6,233 nucleotides of DNA from Planctomycetaceae bacterium. GTDB taxonomy: Bacteria > Planctomycetota > Planctomycetia > Planctomycetales > Planctomycetaceae. Shown in pieces: positions 5,525-6,233 of the stretch. Below the pieces are notes generated by a model. It was not told the DNA's origin, made no database searches, and was given only the letters and a program-made list of their open reading frames with translations. The position numbers and the translations under genes were made by a program. The stretch's first letter is position 1, and each line of letters begins with the position of its first letter. Location of the stretch: positions 1-6,233 of the forward strand of contig DOCI01000187.1 in NCBI GenBank assembly GCA_003503535.1. The letters run 5' to 3'.

Positions 5525-6214
5525 ATGATTGACATTGCACTACTGATTATTCTGGGGCTGGTTGCCTGGTGTGTCGCCTCGGAAGGGGCCTGGGGAGCGG
5601 TTTTGGTTTTTCTGAGCACGTTCTTCGCGGGCATCATCGCCATAAATTACTTCGAGCCTCTCGCTGATTTACTCGATAAAACATTGAACCTGGGATATGC
5701 CTGGACAAATCGCTGGGACTTCATTGCCTACATGCTGCTGTTCATAGCGGCCGCCTTTGCAATTCGTATCGGGGTAGAACGAATCATGCCGACATTTATC
5801 GAAGTTCATCCTCTGGCTCACGACGGAGTCCGCTGGGTGGTGGGAGTGATGACTGGTTATTTGACGGTTGCAATTGTCTTGACTTCGATGCACTTAACTC
5901 CGTTACCACGTACGTTTCTTGGATTTCAGCCAGAACGAGACAATTTTCTCGGGTTGTCAGCTCCTGATCGTCAATGGTTGGGCTACGTCCAATATATGAC
6001 GGAAAAAGCATTCTCGCGAGGCGGCGGCCACATGTTTGACGGTTCTACGGTACAACTTTCCGATGGCACACAGGTTGTCATCCCCTCATTTACGATTCGC
6101 TACGCATCCCGCCGTTCGATGACTGAAGGAGGTAGTGCGAACGCTCCCGCTATCGAGGCTCCGGCCCCAGTCGTTGTCCCACCATCCTCCGGTGGCACAG
6201 CGATGCCATTCTAG
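5525..6214 (+). CDS. CvpA-family membrane protein with extended C-terminal tail
   Basis: This 229-residue inner-membrane protein has four likely helices at about 3-17, 22-42, 64-85 and 102-122, with the N-terminal MIDIALLIILGL and the Gly/Ala-rich second helix typical of the CvpA (colicin V production) family. CvpA proteins elsewhere are linked to colicin V export and to envelope stress or bile resistance; the biochemical role is not known. After the last helix comes a soluble part (123-200) with PLPRTFLGFQPERDNF (127-142) and PDRQWLGYVQYM (147-158), and then an Ala/Pro/Ser-rich tail (201-229) that looks disordered. This makes it longer than typical bacterial CvpA of about 160-180 residues. 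The start ATG has GAG five bases upstream; the stop is TAG. It lies 68 bases after the secretion ATPase on the same strand and may share its transcript, which hints at a joint role in the envelope. The family call rests on topology and the N-terminus. Confidence 0.78.
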   Translation: MIDIALLIILGLVAWCVASEGAWGAVLVFLSTFFAGIIAINYFEPLADLLDKTLNLGYAWTNRWDFIAYMLLFIAAAFAIRIGVERIMPTFIEVHPLAHDGVRWVVGVMTGYLTVAIVLTSMHLTPLPRTFLGFQPERDNFLGLSAPDRQWLGYVQYMTEKAFSRGGGHMFDGSTVQLSDGTQVVIPSFTIRYASRRSMTEGGSANAPAIEAPAPVVVPPSSGGTAMPF

Positions 6215-6233
6215 AGCATATTCAAAAATCACC

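Noticed and set aside
6179..6195. CCACC/GGTGG inverted repeat at the end of the CvpA-like gene as a terminator
   Set aside because: The stem is only five base pairs, lies within the coding sequence, and is not followed by a T-run.

Overview
The window carries six intact protein genes in two divergent blocks. The moderate base composition, the gene content (an RbsD/FucU protein, a CvpA-like protein with a long C-terminal tail, a stand-alone secretion-type ATPase) and the weak or missing Shine-Dalgarno sites at several starts suggest a member of the Planctomycetota. That assignment is inference from style and context; there is no rRNA or other taxonomic marker here.

Left block, minus strand, read from right to left: an RbsD/FucU-type sugar mutarotase (3097-2645), a small ASCH-domain protein (2638-2201), a UbiE-like class I SAM methyltransferase (2139-1474) and a multi-pass membrane protein that looks like an APC/LeuT-fold transporter (1474-188). 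The spacings are 6 bases, 61 bases and a 1-base stop/start overlap (TAATG), so the four could form one transcript, and the last two are very probably translationally coupled. The first 187 bases, beyond the transporter, contain no convincing gene. They hold an 11-base perfect tandem repeat and an imperfect hairpin that may belong to a dispersed repeat or a terminator.

Middle, about 490 bases between the divergent blocks: a probable minus-strand promoter for the mutarotase gene, a small broken coding remnant on the minus strand (3458-3270, with an in-frame stop), a plus-strand micro-ORF with a good ribosome-binding site, and a small hairpin just before the ATPase gene.

Right block, plus strand: a 621-residue GspE/PilB-type ATPase (3591-5456) followed 68 bases later by a CvpA-family membrane protein (5525-6214). 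The ATPase has every hallmark motif of the secretion ATPases (Walker A, Asp box, Walker B, His box, tetra-cysteine site). It begins, however, with what reads as a cleavable signal peptide, an extracytoplasmic Ala/Pro/Thr-rich segment and three membrane helices, in place of the usual soluble N-terminal domain. Charge distribution and helix count fit a topology that puts the ATPase in the cytoplasm. This built-in membrane anchor, in a gene with no pilin, GspF/PilC or secretin beside it and followed by a small membrane protein, is the most interesting thing in the window.

I saw no tRNA, rRNA, CRISPR array, insertion sequence or recognisable riboswitch.
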